This document shows positions 12,456 through 24,079 of a stretch of 64,000 bases of DNA, in pieces. The stretch spans positions 6,696,001 to 6,760,000 of the forward strand of contig NC_135118.1 of the NCBI RefSeq assembly GCF_050908995.1. The letters run 5' to 3'. The notes under the pieces were generated by a model. That model ran no database searches and was not told the origin of the DNA. It worked only from the letters and a program-made list of their open reading frames with translations. The position numbers and the translations under genes are program-made. Within the stretch, counting starts at the first letter, position 1. Each line of letters starts with the position of its first letter. Source of the DNA: Andrena cerasifolii. Lineage: Eukaryota > Arthropoda > Insecta > Hymenoptera > Andrenidae.

Positions 12456-13524
12456 CACAGTGGGGAAATTTTGCGATTTTTTGGCCAAAATTACGGAAAT
12501 GAAATTTTTGAATTTTACAAATTTAATGCAAATGCCAATTGAAGAACTATACCCATTTTCGTGGTCAAAACCTCAAAACATATTTTTAATATATAAAATT
12601 CGGCACTTTTACGTTCTAATATATGAGAAACTGAATTATCCGAAAAACAGCACTTACAAAAATTACGAACGATAAAGATTTTTTTATTATTTACATTTAT
12701 ACACTATTTTCTTTGTTAGAGCATGCCTCTGCTACAGTGCAGCAGGGCATATCAGAAGGATTATCGCTTCTGACGACAAACAAACATACATAATACAAAC
12801 AATCAAGCAGAGGATCGAAGCTGAATAAAATCGTTTAAAAAAGAATAAAAAGGTTTGTAATATATAACACGTGTTTAAAACAAAACAAACATACATAATA
12901 CAAACAATCAAGCACAGGATCGAAGCTGAATAAAATCGTTTAAAAAAGAATAAAAAGGTTTGTAATGTATAACATGTGCTTAAAAAAAATGCATACAATT
13001 ACAAGATTAACAACTATTAGCAATTAATAATTGCATTTATAGAATCAAAATAGTCCAACGTAAAATAGGAATGAAAATCATTGCAGGATATTATGGGTTT
13101 GATAAGTATTTTATGTATTGAAAATTGATTCTTATATGAAAAGTTATTTCTAAAACACTACTTTAAAAATTGTATAAATTACTTATTAAAAACCGAAACA
13201 TAATTATTGTGAGGATCAAAAGATATCTTAAGCACCACCCGGAATTGAATCCATGCCTTGAAATTATTTTCAGATCATTGGATAACACAATATAAGTGTT
13301 TGAAGCAACTTGAAAATCTGGATTAATTCTTTGCGATCGGTCTAACATCACATGAACATAAACATTTGTGAATCTATACGAGCTTTGTATTAAAACATTT
13401 AACAGTAAAATTGGTGGCATTTGATACTCATATTAGTACTTCAAATGACATTTGCATTTATTTTGTGGTTGAAAAATTTATTTTTGTGGTTTTGGCCATG
13501 AAATCGCGAAATTTCCCCACTGTA
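12456..13524. mobile_element. Transib-like non-autonomous element, 1069 bp
   Basis: Left end CACAGTGGGGAAATTTTGCG followed by attttttggccaaaa; right end, in reverse complement, TACAGTGGGGAAATTTCGCG followed by atttcatggccaaaa. The first base of one heptamer has mutated. A precise 5-bp direct duplication cgttg flanks it (12451-12455 and 13525-13529). CACAGTG termini with a 5-bp duplication are the hallmark of the Transib superfamily, the proposed source of RAG1 and V(D)J signal sequences. The interior is AT-rich with no transposase frame and holds a 105-bp tandem duplication (listed separately). Confidence 0.82.
12781..12990 (+). repeat. Two tandem 105-bp units inside the Transib-like element
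   Basis: Units 12781-12885 and 12886-12990 are almost identical. Both contain caaacatacataatacaaac, a gaggatcgaagctgaataaa-like segment (agcaGaggat against agcaCaggat), aatcgtttaaaaaagaataa and aggtttgtaat. Only a few substitutions separate them, so the duplication is recent relative to the element's decay. Confidence 0.88.
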
Positions 13525-13614
13525 CGTTGCGAGAGAAAATATTAAACGGTGAACTTAATCGAAAACCTGGGACCTTCGTAATTCGAATTTTTTATATCTT
13601 TAAATATTAAGGAG

Positions 13615-13819
13615 ATACGTGCTCATAAGTATTGGGACATCTACACTGTGTGGAATAATTGTGAAAAATGCTGCAAATTTATTGAAGAACTCTAAGAAAA
13701 TTTATTTTATTTGGTATTTTAAATTAAAAGCAGTGAAGAGTATTCAATCTGCAGAAAATATATTTTCTGCAAATGCAGCAGGTGTTCTAAATTCTAACAC
13801 TTATGAACGGCAGTGTATA
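13615..13819. mobile_element. Possible small MITE with CTCATAAGT-type ends
   Basis: Left sequence gctcataagtattgggaca is mirrored on the right by a segment that reads gttcataagtgttagaat in reverse complement, about 200 bp apart. The match is short and imperfect. Left attgggac resembles Tc1-like termini. No coding frame and no clear target duplication. Confidence 0.35.
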
Positions 13820-14821
13820 TTAACTTTCTGATGTATCCAGATGCTAGTTGAAATTATTGAAAGGAGCTAATACTAATACAAGTAAATCTGTTTGCAGGTG
13901 GAGTCAGTTTAAACAATCGAAGACTACCACGATTCACTCCACCCCAGGAATGTGTGTACCTGCTCAAAGGTACGTAGTTACTATTTTAATTAGTAACATG
14001 ATATGGATCACGGTTCCACTTAAAAAATACCATCGATACGGGAAGTTCCTTCCATTATGCAAATTCCCTCTGGAAATTATTATCTACTCAAAAAATTCCC
14101 CAACGTCATTGGTAATTTGAACAATGCTCGCCCGAAGAAAGAGCGAACTGAAGGGAGGGATTTGTCGGTTGGGAGGTAAAGGTGTGCAATAAACGTTGGT
14201 AATAAATGTTACGGGGAAGAGCCTTCCCCGATTCCATTCACGTTCGCCGAGGAATTGATCGTTTAACTGCTCCCAGCGTTTCGAACAGTCCAGCATGAGT
14301 CTATATTTATATTCTTATGTAAGATCGGGGTAGATAGACGCAAGGAGAACCACTTAAACGGAATGGGGGGAGTATGGGGAACCAGTTGCAGCCTGCCCCC
14401 AAAAGAAACCGCGTAACAGGCCGGCGAACGGTTTTGAAATTCTTCGATTCCGCTAATTTATCGTCTGCCCTCGCGTCCCTGTGTTCTCCATTGATCGATA
14501 AATCCGTCGCTGCGCCGTTCCATCGAGAGGCGTATCAGATCGTTCCCTAATAACGAGGACAGGCTCCTGAGCTAGAATTATCGGCACTTCGGACGTGCTA
14601 AACTTCTTGGCAAGGGTCATCGATCAGCTGGTCAGCAACCACCTGGCCTACTTTTATCGATCATCTCTACACGGGCCCTCGATCAGAGATTTCGGGTAAT
14701 AATAGACAATCGTAACCGATCCACCTCGCCGTACAATACCTTACTGTGGCGTTTAAACTGTTCTTCGGGGCTGACAGGTAACAGTGGAAACAGTAGTAGC
14801 TTGTTACAAGGAAACACCGCC
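13820..14821. other. Non-coding stretch, nothing recognised
   Basis: AT-rich at first, then mixed. No paired terminal repeat or protein-like frame. It borders the foldback at 14822. Confidence 0.5.
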
Positions 14822-15321
14822 AACCCGCACTCACCAATTGCAACGCAACTTTGTGGGTATATAAAGTGACGCAAGACGAGAACAACGGTATGTTTCATTC
14901 GTGCTCAATCGCCCCTTTAAGGGTGTGAAAATTAACCTCAAAATCAAAATGGCACTTCTACTTTTTTGTGTATAACTCCTAAAGTACAAGAGACAGAAAA
15001 AATGTTTGAAGCAAAAGTTTATTGATGCAATAAATTTTGAAAAAAGTTTGAAAAGAAATACCTGACGGAAGAAACTTTTCTCAAAATTTTGTTAACGCAA
15101 GTTCGCAGCGCATGTGGCACCATTAAACTCGGGTTTGAAACAGTTTTTCTTCTCTTGTACTTTAGGAGCTATACGCGAAAGAGTGAGAGTGCCTATTTGA
15201 GTTTTAAGTTAGTTTTCATACCCTTAAAGGGCGGTAGGGCACGAATGAAGTAGACCGTTGTTCTTGTCTTAAGTCACTTTATATACCCACAAAGTTGCGT
15301 TCCAATCGGTGAGTGTGGGTT
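14822..15321. mobile_element. Foldback element, 500-bp palindrome
   Basis: Left arm about 14822-15010, right arm about 15130-15321. The arms start aaccc.cactcacc, then share acgcaactttgtgggtatat, aaagtgac, agaacaacggt, a ttcattcgtgc segment, a ccctttaaggg block and a taaagtacaagaga block. The roughly 120-bp centre contains a second inverted pair (aaattttgaaaaaagttt against aaacttttctcaaaatttt). No coding frame and no clear target duplication. Confidence 0.82.
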
Positions 15322-15430
15322 CGTGCGGTTCCCTTTTTAGTTCTATTAACCCTCTGAGCCTATGTTACTTGTACAACACGGGATATTCTGTGGCAATTAA
15401 TGTATCAAGCATATTGAACCTGGTGCTTAG

Positions 15431-15979
15431 TAGGGTTTGTCGGTTTTTAAAAACCGAGTTTAAAAACGATAACATTTTGACTTGAAACCGCCTCGGACAC
15501 AAGCATATTGTAGTAGGTAGCAGTTTACTGTAAAACTAATCTTCATGAGTTCATATTTTCAGAAGAAAAATACTAAAAGAGATAGGTAAATATTTATAAT
15601 TTATATTTTGCATGGATTTTAGTTATTTTATTTTTTTAAATTTGGTTTTATATGCAGTGTATTTTATTGTGTTATATTTTCGTCGATACATAAATAATAA
15701 ATGAACTAAAAAATTATAGGAATTTGTATGGATTTTCATTCTTTTAATTTTTTATTTATTTGGTTTTGTATAGATAGAATATATTTTATTTTGTTATATT
15801 TTTGTAATTCTATAAATATTTAAAAAAAAATCATTTTTATAAAAATAAGTACAAATATTTATTTTGCTATTTTAATTACATTTTTTTGTGAAAATTTCGA
15901 AAACCGGTTTAACCGTTTTTTGGGGAATAGTGGAATTCGAAAATCGGTTTTTCCAAAGTCGGTTTTTGCATAAACCCTA
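15431..15979. mobile_element. hAT-like MITE with TAGGGTTT ends
   Basis: Left end TAGGGTTTGTCGGTTTTTA; right end, reverse-complemented, TAGGGTTTATGCAAAAACCG. The flanking 8-mers gtgcttag (15423-15430) and atgctcag (15980-15987) agree at six of eight positions and both fit the hAT target form nTnnnnAn. The phrase CGGTTTTT/AAAACCGG is repeated at both ends and again just inside the right end. The middle is AT-rich and non-coding. Confidence 0.65.
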
Positions 15980-15987
15980 ATGCTCAG

Positions 15988-16808
15988 GAATACCAGTCCA
16001 CTCAGAATTAGTCTCTACAATTCTTCTCTACTCGACATTCCCCGGAGGTGACCAAAAGTTTCCCACAAAACCCTTGGAGTGCAGTCGCACGGAGTGTTGA
16101 CATTTCAAGAAAATTGAAGTCGAAAGTTATCGGTATTCCCAAGTGTCTGAGTGCTGGGAGTAAAAGCGAGGCAGAGAGGGCCGCTCCTCCGCCTCGGTCC
16201 ACGTGCATGTGCGCGGGGGGCAGGACGGAGCAAGGGGGCACGCGTAACGTATGATCGCGAACGGACAATGAGAGAATGCGAGGGATGCGAGGCAGAGTCG
16301 GTTTTGCAGCGACGATTCGTCGTCGTCGCGGCCGTGCTTGTCGTCGTTGGCATCGTCGCGAGCGGGACACGCGGCCGCGGGGAATGTTATCGCGCCTGTA
16401 TCGTCCGCCGGTTTTCATTACGATTCCGTGCCCCGCAGCGGACGTTGCCCTGAAAAAGTCGATTTGATTTATTGCGGGCCGCATAACTGGCGTCCCGTGA
16501 CGTCGTGCCCGGATGCCTGCCCTTTCTGAATTTCGACGGCAAAATACGTAGGTACACGGAACTTAGAAAGCGATCACCTCGGCGACTCACACCAGAATTA
16601 TGCTTGAATTTTGCTTGATACCCTCGGTTATCGATTACGTTGCATGAGAGCAGTAGCGAGATTTGTGGGAGGAGCCAAGAAGAGGAGTAGGAGAAAGAGG
16701 AATTTCATTGGAGCCTGTGGAGGTTACTTTTATTTGCGCATGAGCATTCGAGATCTCAGTACTACTTGGTACAGTTTTATCAAGTAACTTATTGGAGACT
16801 CAATAATT
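15988..16808. other. CpG-rich non-coding stretch
   Basis: GC-rich at 16.1-16.5 kb with several overlapping Arg-rich frames on both strands, typical of chance frames. No domain recognised. Confidence 0.5.
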
Positions 16809-17447
16809 GAGGAATTGAAATGGTAACTGATGTAAGTGCCAGAAGAGAAAATTTCCAATATTCTCTTTTTAACCACTTATGATCTCAGTTCTATCGTGCA
16901 ACAGCCCTAGAAACTAAAACAAATTATTCTACCACTTACAGCATTCACCACCGTATTCAGCATGAAATTTACATACTTTCATAACAAATAAATTATTCTT
17001 CATTTCTTTGGCATTGAAATGGTAACTGATGTAAGTGCCAGAAGAGAAAATTTCCAGTATTCTCTTTTTAACCACTTATGATCTCAGTTCTATTTTGCAA
17101 CAGCCCAAGAAACTAAAACAAATTATTCTACCACTTTCAGCATTCACCACTGTATTCAGCATGAAATTTACATGGTTTCCTAACAAATAAATTATTCTTC
17201 ATTTCTTTGGCATTGAAATGGTAACTGATGTAAGTGCCAGAAGAGAAAATTCCCAGTATTCTCTTTTTAACCACTTATGATCTCAGTTCTATCTTGCAAC
17301 AGCCCAAGAAACTAAAACAAATTATTCTACCACTTTCAGCATTCACCACTGTATTCAGCATGAAATTTACATGGTTTCCTAACAAATAAATTATTCTTCA
17401 TTTCTTTGGCACTTACATCCTTTACCGAGGTACCATTTCAACTCCTC
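16809..17447 (+). mobile_element. GTAAGTGCC-family element with three 199-bp tandem units
   Basis: Outer ends are an inverted pair: left gaggaattgaaatggtaact then gatgtaagtgcc, right ggcacttacatcctttaccg then aggtaccatttcaactcctc. Between them are three units of 199 bp (starts 16814, 17013, 17212), each opening attgaaatggtaactgatgt and containing accacttatgatctcagttc, acagccc, a tattctaccact block, cattcacca, tgaaatttacat and ttattcttcatttctttgg. The last two units are nearly identical, and the first differs slightly. Other family members at 461-700 and 35601-35761 have one unit. A 639-bp amplified MITE with no coding capacity. Confidence 0.9.
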
Positions 17448-18740
17448 GATTGCTATCTCGCGAAAAGGCCCGAAGGAAACAGTTCCTTCCAGTCACATGC
17501 CCGCTTAAAGCGCAACTTTCTAATTCCCCCCTGCCCAGCGATGCAACGTCCGATTTTTCCAATTACATTTTCAACAGCAAAGCAACTACTCGACGGTCGA
17601 GTGACACCCGTGACAGATGCGTATCCACGTGCAGGCACGAATTAAGCTAACCGTCCGGTGAACAAGATACATGTAACGACCTACAACCGCGTGTTACGTC
17701 AATAATGCGGGTATCTATGACATCCGCAACCGGTCGTGCCGTGACTGTAATGTCGCGCTATTTCAGCTTGGATTTCTGGCCGGGCTCGATAATGCGCGTA
17801 ATTCGTCCGCCGCGCCGGTAATTCGGCCGGCCGGCTTGGAAATAAATTTGGCTACGGAACCACGGGAATATCCAATGCCGGACACGTTCCTCGGACGCGA
17901 GGATGCTTCTTCTCCTCGGCCCGGCCTTCTTTTTCCATTTGAATATTCGCTGCATCCCCGGGCCCCCCCCCGCGTCACTCTGCGGCCCGCTCGCTGACTC
18001 CTGAGCCCTCCTTACGGATAATTAATGCGCGATGGAACGGGGCAGAAGAAGAAAAGCCGCCTCGATCGCATGCGTCCGTCATCAGGGGATACGGACGACG
18101 GAGCAGACCGACCGAAACGCGTGTCCTCGCGTGAGAACCGACTTGTTCCTACGGTCTGGCTGGTATGTAAATGCCCGCTGGTCCAGAGACACCGAGCTGC
18201 TTCGCTTCCAGACGAGAGCAAGCTCCATATTAATGCCCGTTAAGAGAGTCGCCAGTGATCACGCAGCGCCAGCAAATATGTACGCGAAATACATGTGTGA
18301 CGCGCTTGGGGTTCGCCTCTTCGGTAAGTGGAATAAGAGATTGAGGATTGCGGTGGGAGAAGAATGAGGGGGGCGGGGGGGAAGTAGTCTTGAATTCGAT
18401 GCTTCTCTTTATTCTCAATATTGCATCGTTTCTATCGTGTTCAAAGTGTGAAGAGGCTTTTGTTGGGGGCAGAACTGATAGTTCTGCGATCGAGGGAATT
18501 TTGGAATGGAGTGTTCTTAGGACGTTCGATGGTGGCGTGGCAAGGGCCGATGACGGGGGCACGAAATGGCGAGCGATAAGGGCAAGCAGCTTTTCCTTGG
18601 CTATTTCTTGATCGAATCTTCATCGCTATTGGAATCCTTGTTCTTGTGTGCTCTCGGATATTTTATATCCATGGTGGGACTAAGTTGATAGGCCTAAACA
18701 CAGATTCTTACTGTAAACGTATCGAACAAAGTCTGGAACC
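17448..18740. other. CpG-rich non-coding stretch
   Basis: No gene recognised. It contains C-rich and G-rich runs (about 17958-17970 and 18366-18383). It ends at a TTAA element. Confidence 0.5.
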
Positions 18741-18744
18741 TTAA

Positions 18745-19064
18745 CCCTTGGTTGCCACACCTGTTTTGGGTATTCAATCAGCATCTGTTTAAAAACTATC
18801 TATTGAATTAAGTCGCAAAAGTTCTGAGATAAATTTTTAACATTGTAGGATATAATTTCATCGTTGAAAAGTAACATTTAAAGCACCATCATGTTTAAAC
18901 AGTAGCGCCACTTGCAATTATGCCTCAAAGATATTTTACCTCAGTCTCAAATTGGGGGCCATTTTGATCCAGTGTGACAATCGAGGGTTGATACCACCCT
19001 TCTATGGTGAGTTTTACTTATCAAGAGCTCGCACAGGCATACTTCAGACTCCGATTACGAAGGG
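18745..19064. mobile_element. piggyBac-like MITE (TTAA target), diverged
   Basis: TTAA at 18741-18744 and 19065-19068 directly flanks ends CCCTTGGTTGCC and, reverse-complemented, CCCTTCGTAATC. Only about eight terminal bases pair, so this is an old or short-ended copy. Internal cgagggttgat and accaccctt echo the ends. Non-coding, 320 bp. Confidence 0.5.
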
Positions 19065-19068
19065 TTAA

Positions 19069-21030
19069 AATGTGACTTCTTTCAAACACTATCCTCAACA
19101 ACCTGCTACTTAAAAAAGGCATGAATTTCCTAGGACAAGATACCTCCTCTTCCCTCTCGTTCTCCCAACACAACGCAGCGAATTAAAACACATTTCTTCC
19201 TCCAGTGGAGGACGTCTGAATAGCAAGCAGGTTTCTCGAGACACTGTCGGGAATGCATCATAATATCTATCAGAAATCTTTAATTTCCAACTTGTCCCAT
19301 ATCAAAAGAAACAGGACCGCTCGGTTGTTCGACTATCGCGTCGCGAAATCGGCCCAGCGATCGCCTTGAATATTCCCTTCGCGATCGTGACCGTGCGGAA
19401 TAACGATTTCCCCCGACATCCACGGATTCCGTTAACGACCCGAGCCGCTCTCTATCATATCCCGCCGATCAACATAATTCGCGTTACACGTCCGCGGATG
19501 ATCCATTGGACGAAACGCGGGTTTTACTTGCCGCGAGGGGCAAAACCATCCGCCTACGGAGAGATTTATCTGATCCAGCCGGCCAGTAGCGAATAATTCG
19601 ATCGCTCGCCCGTTGCGCGGATGCGACGACTCATTAACATTCCGTGGTGTATATCGAAAGAAGCCCAGCGGAGAGGAGCCGAACGGGTGGGCAGCCCTCG
19701 GTGCATCCGCCATAAAGGACTCTCTCTCGCTCGCCTCTTCCGTTCCTGCTCGCCTTCTTTCCTCTACCCGTGCAACTCGTTCTACCTTCGAGCTGGCGAT
19801 CCACCGCGGTGGTTTCAGTGCCCAGATGCTACCTGCCGCAACCGACACGCGTGCGATCCGCTCGCGACGATTCCCGAATTTCGCTCGGCCCGTTCGCGTC
19901 CGTTTCGACCTCTCGCCACCGCGGTTACGCGAGAGATCAGCTGGATCGCCAGCGGAGACCGTCGGCACAGGGAGCTCGAGGACTCGGTGGTATCTAGGGA
20001 ACCAGGAGCTGGAGGACTCGGCAGTGTCTAGGGTGAGTGGGAAGAATCATTGGCAGTGGGCGGAAATAGGGACCAGTGGAGTTTGGAGGTTTCGATACCT
20101 CTGTGTGGGGGTTGTTGATTCTTCTGTTTTTATTCGTTTGAAATATGTGGCACACTGTTGAAAGGGTGCTTCTTGTGTAGGCAGAGCAGAAGAGGAGTGG
20201 GATTCTGCATAGTGAGTGCAGTGATCTGTTAGATGTGATTGGTATGTTAGGTTTGACGTGTGTGGATTGTGGCACGTGGTCATGGTTCGTTGATAGTATG
20301 TTTGATTGGGTGTTGAAACAAGATAGAGAGAGAATGAGACTGTGTGGGATTTGAGGTAGCTTGATTGTTTTCCACGGTTGAATATTGCAGTATGTCTTCT
20401 TGATTACTCTATGAGGGTTTATTGAAGCTTGAGTATCCGGAACATTTAATGCGTTGAGAGTAGAAATAATTGGCCACTGGTTGGTTTCTTTTAAAATTTG
20501 AAAATACGCATTGGATGTGGCAAATACGTATCGGACAGCGGTGCTGGAAATTGTTTAGGTTCAGGAAGTTTATCGCAGTATATATTAATGGCTTTTGGAT
20601 GTTTCCTTCGTGAGAATTGGTAATTTGAATAATAGTAGTGTTCTGTTTGGATAGCTATATAGATCGTCCTTTTTGTAATCGAGGGGGAAAGTGGGTTCAT
20701 GTTGGAGCTGATGGCGCCACTGTACGGCCCTCGATATTGCTCTTGCTGTACTAAGGTAAATGTCCCAGTACCCAAGACCCTGTAAGATCAACTCGCGCGT
20801 TCTAACATATTTACATATTAAAAGTATTTGTCGCAGTTACTCATTAATAGCCTATCATATGGCTGGTTCTTTCCCAGTATGAAAAAGGCCCCTTTTTATG
20901 ATGAAATTGTTCGAATATAATGGTGTACGTGTACCTGTTTTGGACCTTCAATTCTCTCTTCGTTTCAAGTAGTGACCTATGGTCGGACCGAATCATTGAC
21001 TCGTACATAATGCGTGGAATACCGTGTAAT
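19069..21030. other. Non-coding stretch, GC-rich then G/T-biased
   Basis: The 19.3-20.0 kb part is CpG-rich with a 182-codon chance frame (19613-20161). The 20.0-20.5 kb part is rich in G and T on the plus strand. No domain, intron-exon structure or repeat pair was recognised. Confidence 0.5.
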
Positions 21031-21033
21031 TGG

Positions 21034-21656
21034 TCGGGACATGCAATCTAATGTCCCAATTAATGACTGCATCGGAAATGGATGTTTATAAAATAATTAA
21101 TACAAAACAAATTAATTTGCAACAGTTTTAATGCTACGAGAAGATTTAATAGCTGCCAAAGCATTTTCCAATTGTTGTTGCGAATAGTTTTTACGTCGGT
21201 TATATTATTTAGTCTTTACTAGCCATCTTTACTTATTGTTTTGGTGCAAACTGACAAAACATGTAAGATGGAATGATGGAAAGATGATATGGCATCTCGT
21301 GTCAATTACCGATTATTAACCCCCATAATTAATTTTTTGAAATAGTGAATTTACAATTATTTTTGAAGTTATTTGAATATATTTTTCTTACATTAATATA
21401 CTCATGCAAGAAATACTTAATACCTAAATTTTGGCCGTTCTTAAGTTCGGTAACAAGAAACTACTTTTTCACACGTTTATTAATTACTTAATTATATGTT
21501 ATGATATACATTAGCGAAACCATCAGCAAGATACTTTGAATATTCACGAATCGAATTCAATACTTTTAACGCCCGTTCCGAACCGAAAAAAGTCATATTT
21601 AAATATAAAGGATAAAGTGTCAATAATTGGGACTGTGTAGCTAATTGGGACATTTG
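21034..21656. mobile_element. Possible element with TCCCAATTA-type inverted ends
   Basis: aatgtcccaattaatgac on the left (about 21049-21066) is mirrored near 21618-21653 by gtcaataattgggac and again by ctaattgggacatt. Left also has a local hairpin gggacat..atgtccc. The AT-rich interior of about 600 bp lacks any transposase frame. Limits are uncertain and no target duplication was seen. Confidence 0.38.
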
Positions 21657-21659
21657 CCT

Positions 21660-22163
21660 TATTTGTGGTGTTGGCGTGTACCCTGTGTAATTGGAATCAA
21701 TCATTTGACGAGTTCCTTTCGTGCTTTCAATTTTATTTCCATTACTGTAGCCTTATTTTCGTCTGCGTCAGGTAGACCGTTTCCAATCTCCTTTTATCAG
21801 ATTCCTCCACGTCTCAAGCCCGCACACACCTACATACTCGTGCATTCGAATCAACTAAGCACAATTTCGCGTGAAACTCGTACAGGTGTCGAGGTTCCTG
21901 AAATTTCACATTGTTTTAACAGATTTCCAAAGAGGTACAGTAATTAAAATTCACTAATTAGTTCAAAACACTCCCATGTACTTCACAAAAAGGTACAGTA
22001 CAATAACATGTAGTACACAGTAAGTAAGTAAAATACTAGCCACTCAACAATCAGTGAAATGATACGGTCCTACCAAATACCATCGCAAGCTCTTAACATA
22101 CCCCTCCCAAAATATCCATCTTACCAACCCAGGAAAACCACTCACACCGCTTACCCTTAACCC
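21660..22163. other. Non-coding stretch, nothing recognised
   Basis: Mixed composition with no paired repeats other than the TTAA element that follows. Confidence 0.5.
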
Positions 22164-22167
22164 TTAA

Positions 22168-22441
22168 CCGGTGACGAGGAGTCTTTCAGACTCCGGCAGA
22201 ATTAGTTTTCCTATAATTTCTTTCTTCTCATTCGACCATGTTTCACAATATATCGTGTGATGAAAACAACTTGCAGTGCTGTTGAACAAAGCATGCAAAA
22301 GTCTTGTCAAATATGTAGCAAAGTCAGTAATAACTCTAGTGTACGTTAATAATAAATTTAGACTTGACAGTTTCAAATTATTATAGAGGAGTCTGTGAGA
22401 TTCCACGTCACCGTTTATGTCACAAAGTAAGACGTCACCGG
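22168..22441. mobile_element. TTAA-flanked MITE with CCGGTGACG ends
   Basis: TTAA at 22164-22167 and 22442-22445 flanks CCGGTGACG on the left and its complement CGTCACCGG on the right. A second inverted layer, agtctttcagactcc near the left and gagtctgtgagattcc near the right, lies just inside. The right end also repeats a ggtgacgt unit. 274 bp, non-coding. TTAA suggests piggyBac-type mobilisation, although the ends are CCGG rather than CCCT. Confidence 0.72.
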
Positions 22442-22445
22442 TTAA

Positions 22446-23700
22446 GAATTAATGCCATTTTTTCCCAGAAAACAATACTCTTCCGCTATACCCACCCTCA
22501 AAATACAGCACCCCATTTCAATCTATTCAAAACCAAAACATCCCCGTCTCCAAATCCAACCCCTGCATCCGTCATGCAAACACCTGCAGCGCATCCCCAC
22601 CCAAGTGTCAACCTCCTCCGTGCATGCCAAATGGCCCTCGTTTCTGGTTCATCCTCGAAAGCGACAAGACGCTGGTTCAACACGATGCACGGTCCGCGAC
22701 GCGATGAGGCCCGCAGCGCGATTCAATATTCAGCGAGCTGCCGTTGTTTTATCTCGGTCCAGCTGCCCGCTCACATCGGCCAGGGCCGTGCACGTACGAG
22801 CGGGCGCGGCGCACACCAGGGGACGAGCAGCAGCTCGGGCTATAGAGAGATCGCAGACGAGATCCTCGGCTGAAAGGGCCCCGCGAGGAATAAAATCTGG
22901 CCGCATTATTCAATCGGTGTAGCTTGGCTGGAATGCACGGATCAAACTTAATATAATGCGAGCGGGCCGACAAAAAGCGTGGACGCGTGCGGTCTCGCAT
23001 GCTGAATCGACGACGCCGGGCACCGCGACGCCGACGGCGCAAATTAATATAAACGACGCCAAGAACGTTCCCCACCCCCTAGCGTCGGCCGGCTCGACGG
23101 CGGTTCATCGGGTATGCGTGCCGTACGAGCAATCCGATTGCCTCGTCGTCCTTCGAAATACCTCGACGGGATCTCGCGCCGCATCTTGATCACCGGATTT
23201 TCCGTCTGGTAGACTCTTTCCTACCATTTCCACCCGCGGGGGACGCTGCACTGGAAGCTGATCAGCAGCTCCGCGGACTATTAGCGTTCGCGCTGCCCCG
23301 ATCTGGATCTTGGGAGGATTCGACTCTCGAGTCCAGTGATAGATTCGATGGCTGCGCAAATTGTTGTGTTCCTGGGGTTGGTTTGGTTATAGAGTGGGAT
23401 TGGAGGGTGAAGAATTTTAACATGCCGAGCGAAGTCTCTTTGATTGGAATAGGTGGGATTGTGAGTCGAGGGATGGAGATACTTACAATTAGTTGGGGCA
23501 TTGATTCTAAGGGCGGTTTTATAGGATGCAGTTCTGTGGCTAACGACTAGTATTTTGCATATAGATATGTATTCGCTTTTTGCAGGCGGCGTGAGCAGTG
23601 ATTTTATCTGAATTATGTTAGTGTTAGGCGCAGAGGTATCTGTGAAAATGATAATTTAGAAAGGGAGGAATGTGGATGTGACTTTGAAGTGGTGGACCAA
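22446..23700. other. CpG-rich non-coding stretch
   Basis: Several overlapping frames of 60-170 codons on both strands have GC-driven composition. No recognisable gene. Confidence 0.5.
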
Positions 23701-23703
23701 TAA

Positions 23704-24076
23704 CAGGGGTTGAAAATGGTTCTAATATCATTCTCGGTTCTCGAAACAGTTATAAGAACCGAAATAATCTTGAAAACAGTTTTGGCATATATCGGTTGCG
23801 GTTCCGGCTCTATAGAACCGATATAATAACGATTTATATCAGTTGTACAGTAGACTCTGAGAACGGATACATACATTACTATTCTAAAACCGATATAACT
23901 GTTATGGAATCGATGTAATATCGGTTCTGTAGATCCGTAACCGAAATCGATACAGTCCGAAATTTCGGTTCCTTATAACACTTATTCAGAATATCGTTTC
24001 TTCATACCTGTTTCAGTCAGAACCGATATATATTTACAGTTTGAAACAGTTATTTTCGGAACCATTTCAACCCCAG
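23704..24076. mobile_element. hAT-like MITE reiterating AACCGATAT
   Basis: Left end caggggttgaaaatggttct; right end cggaaccatttcaaccccag. About 17 bp pair. Inside, the phrase aaccgatat or its complement atatcggtt recurs many times (for example 23787, 23815, 23888, 23921 and 24021), with shorter cggttc and gaaccg echoes. No 8-bp flank match was seen. 373 bp, non-coding. The hAT-like label is inferred from the CAGGGG start. Confidence 0.6.
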
Positions 24077-24079
24077 GTT

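Noticed and set aside
14822..15321. Palindrome as a conserved microRNA cluster
   Set aside because: No known mature microRNA sequence recognised; arms of about 190 bp are far longer than a microRNA precursor.
16809..17410. Regular 199-bp repeats as a CRISPR array
   Set aside because: The units are long and repeated in full without spacers, and the organism is a eukaryote.
19613..20161. 182-codon open frame and the overlapping 178-codon frame on the other strand
   Set aside because: Both strands are open over the same GC-rich DNA and neither peptide shows a recognisable domain.
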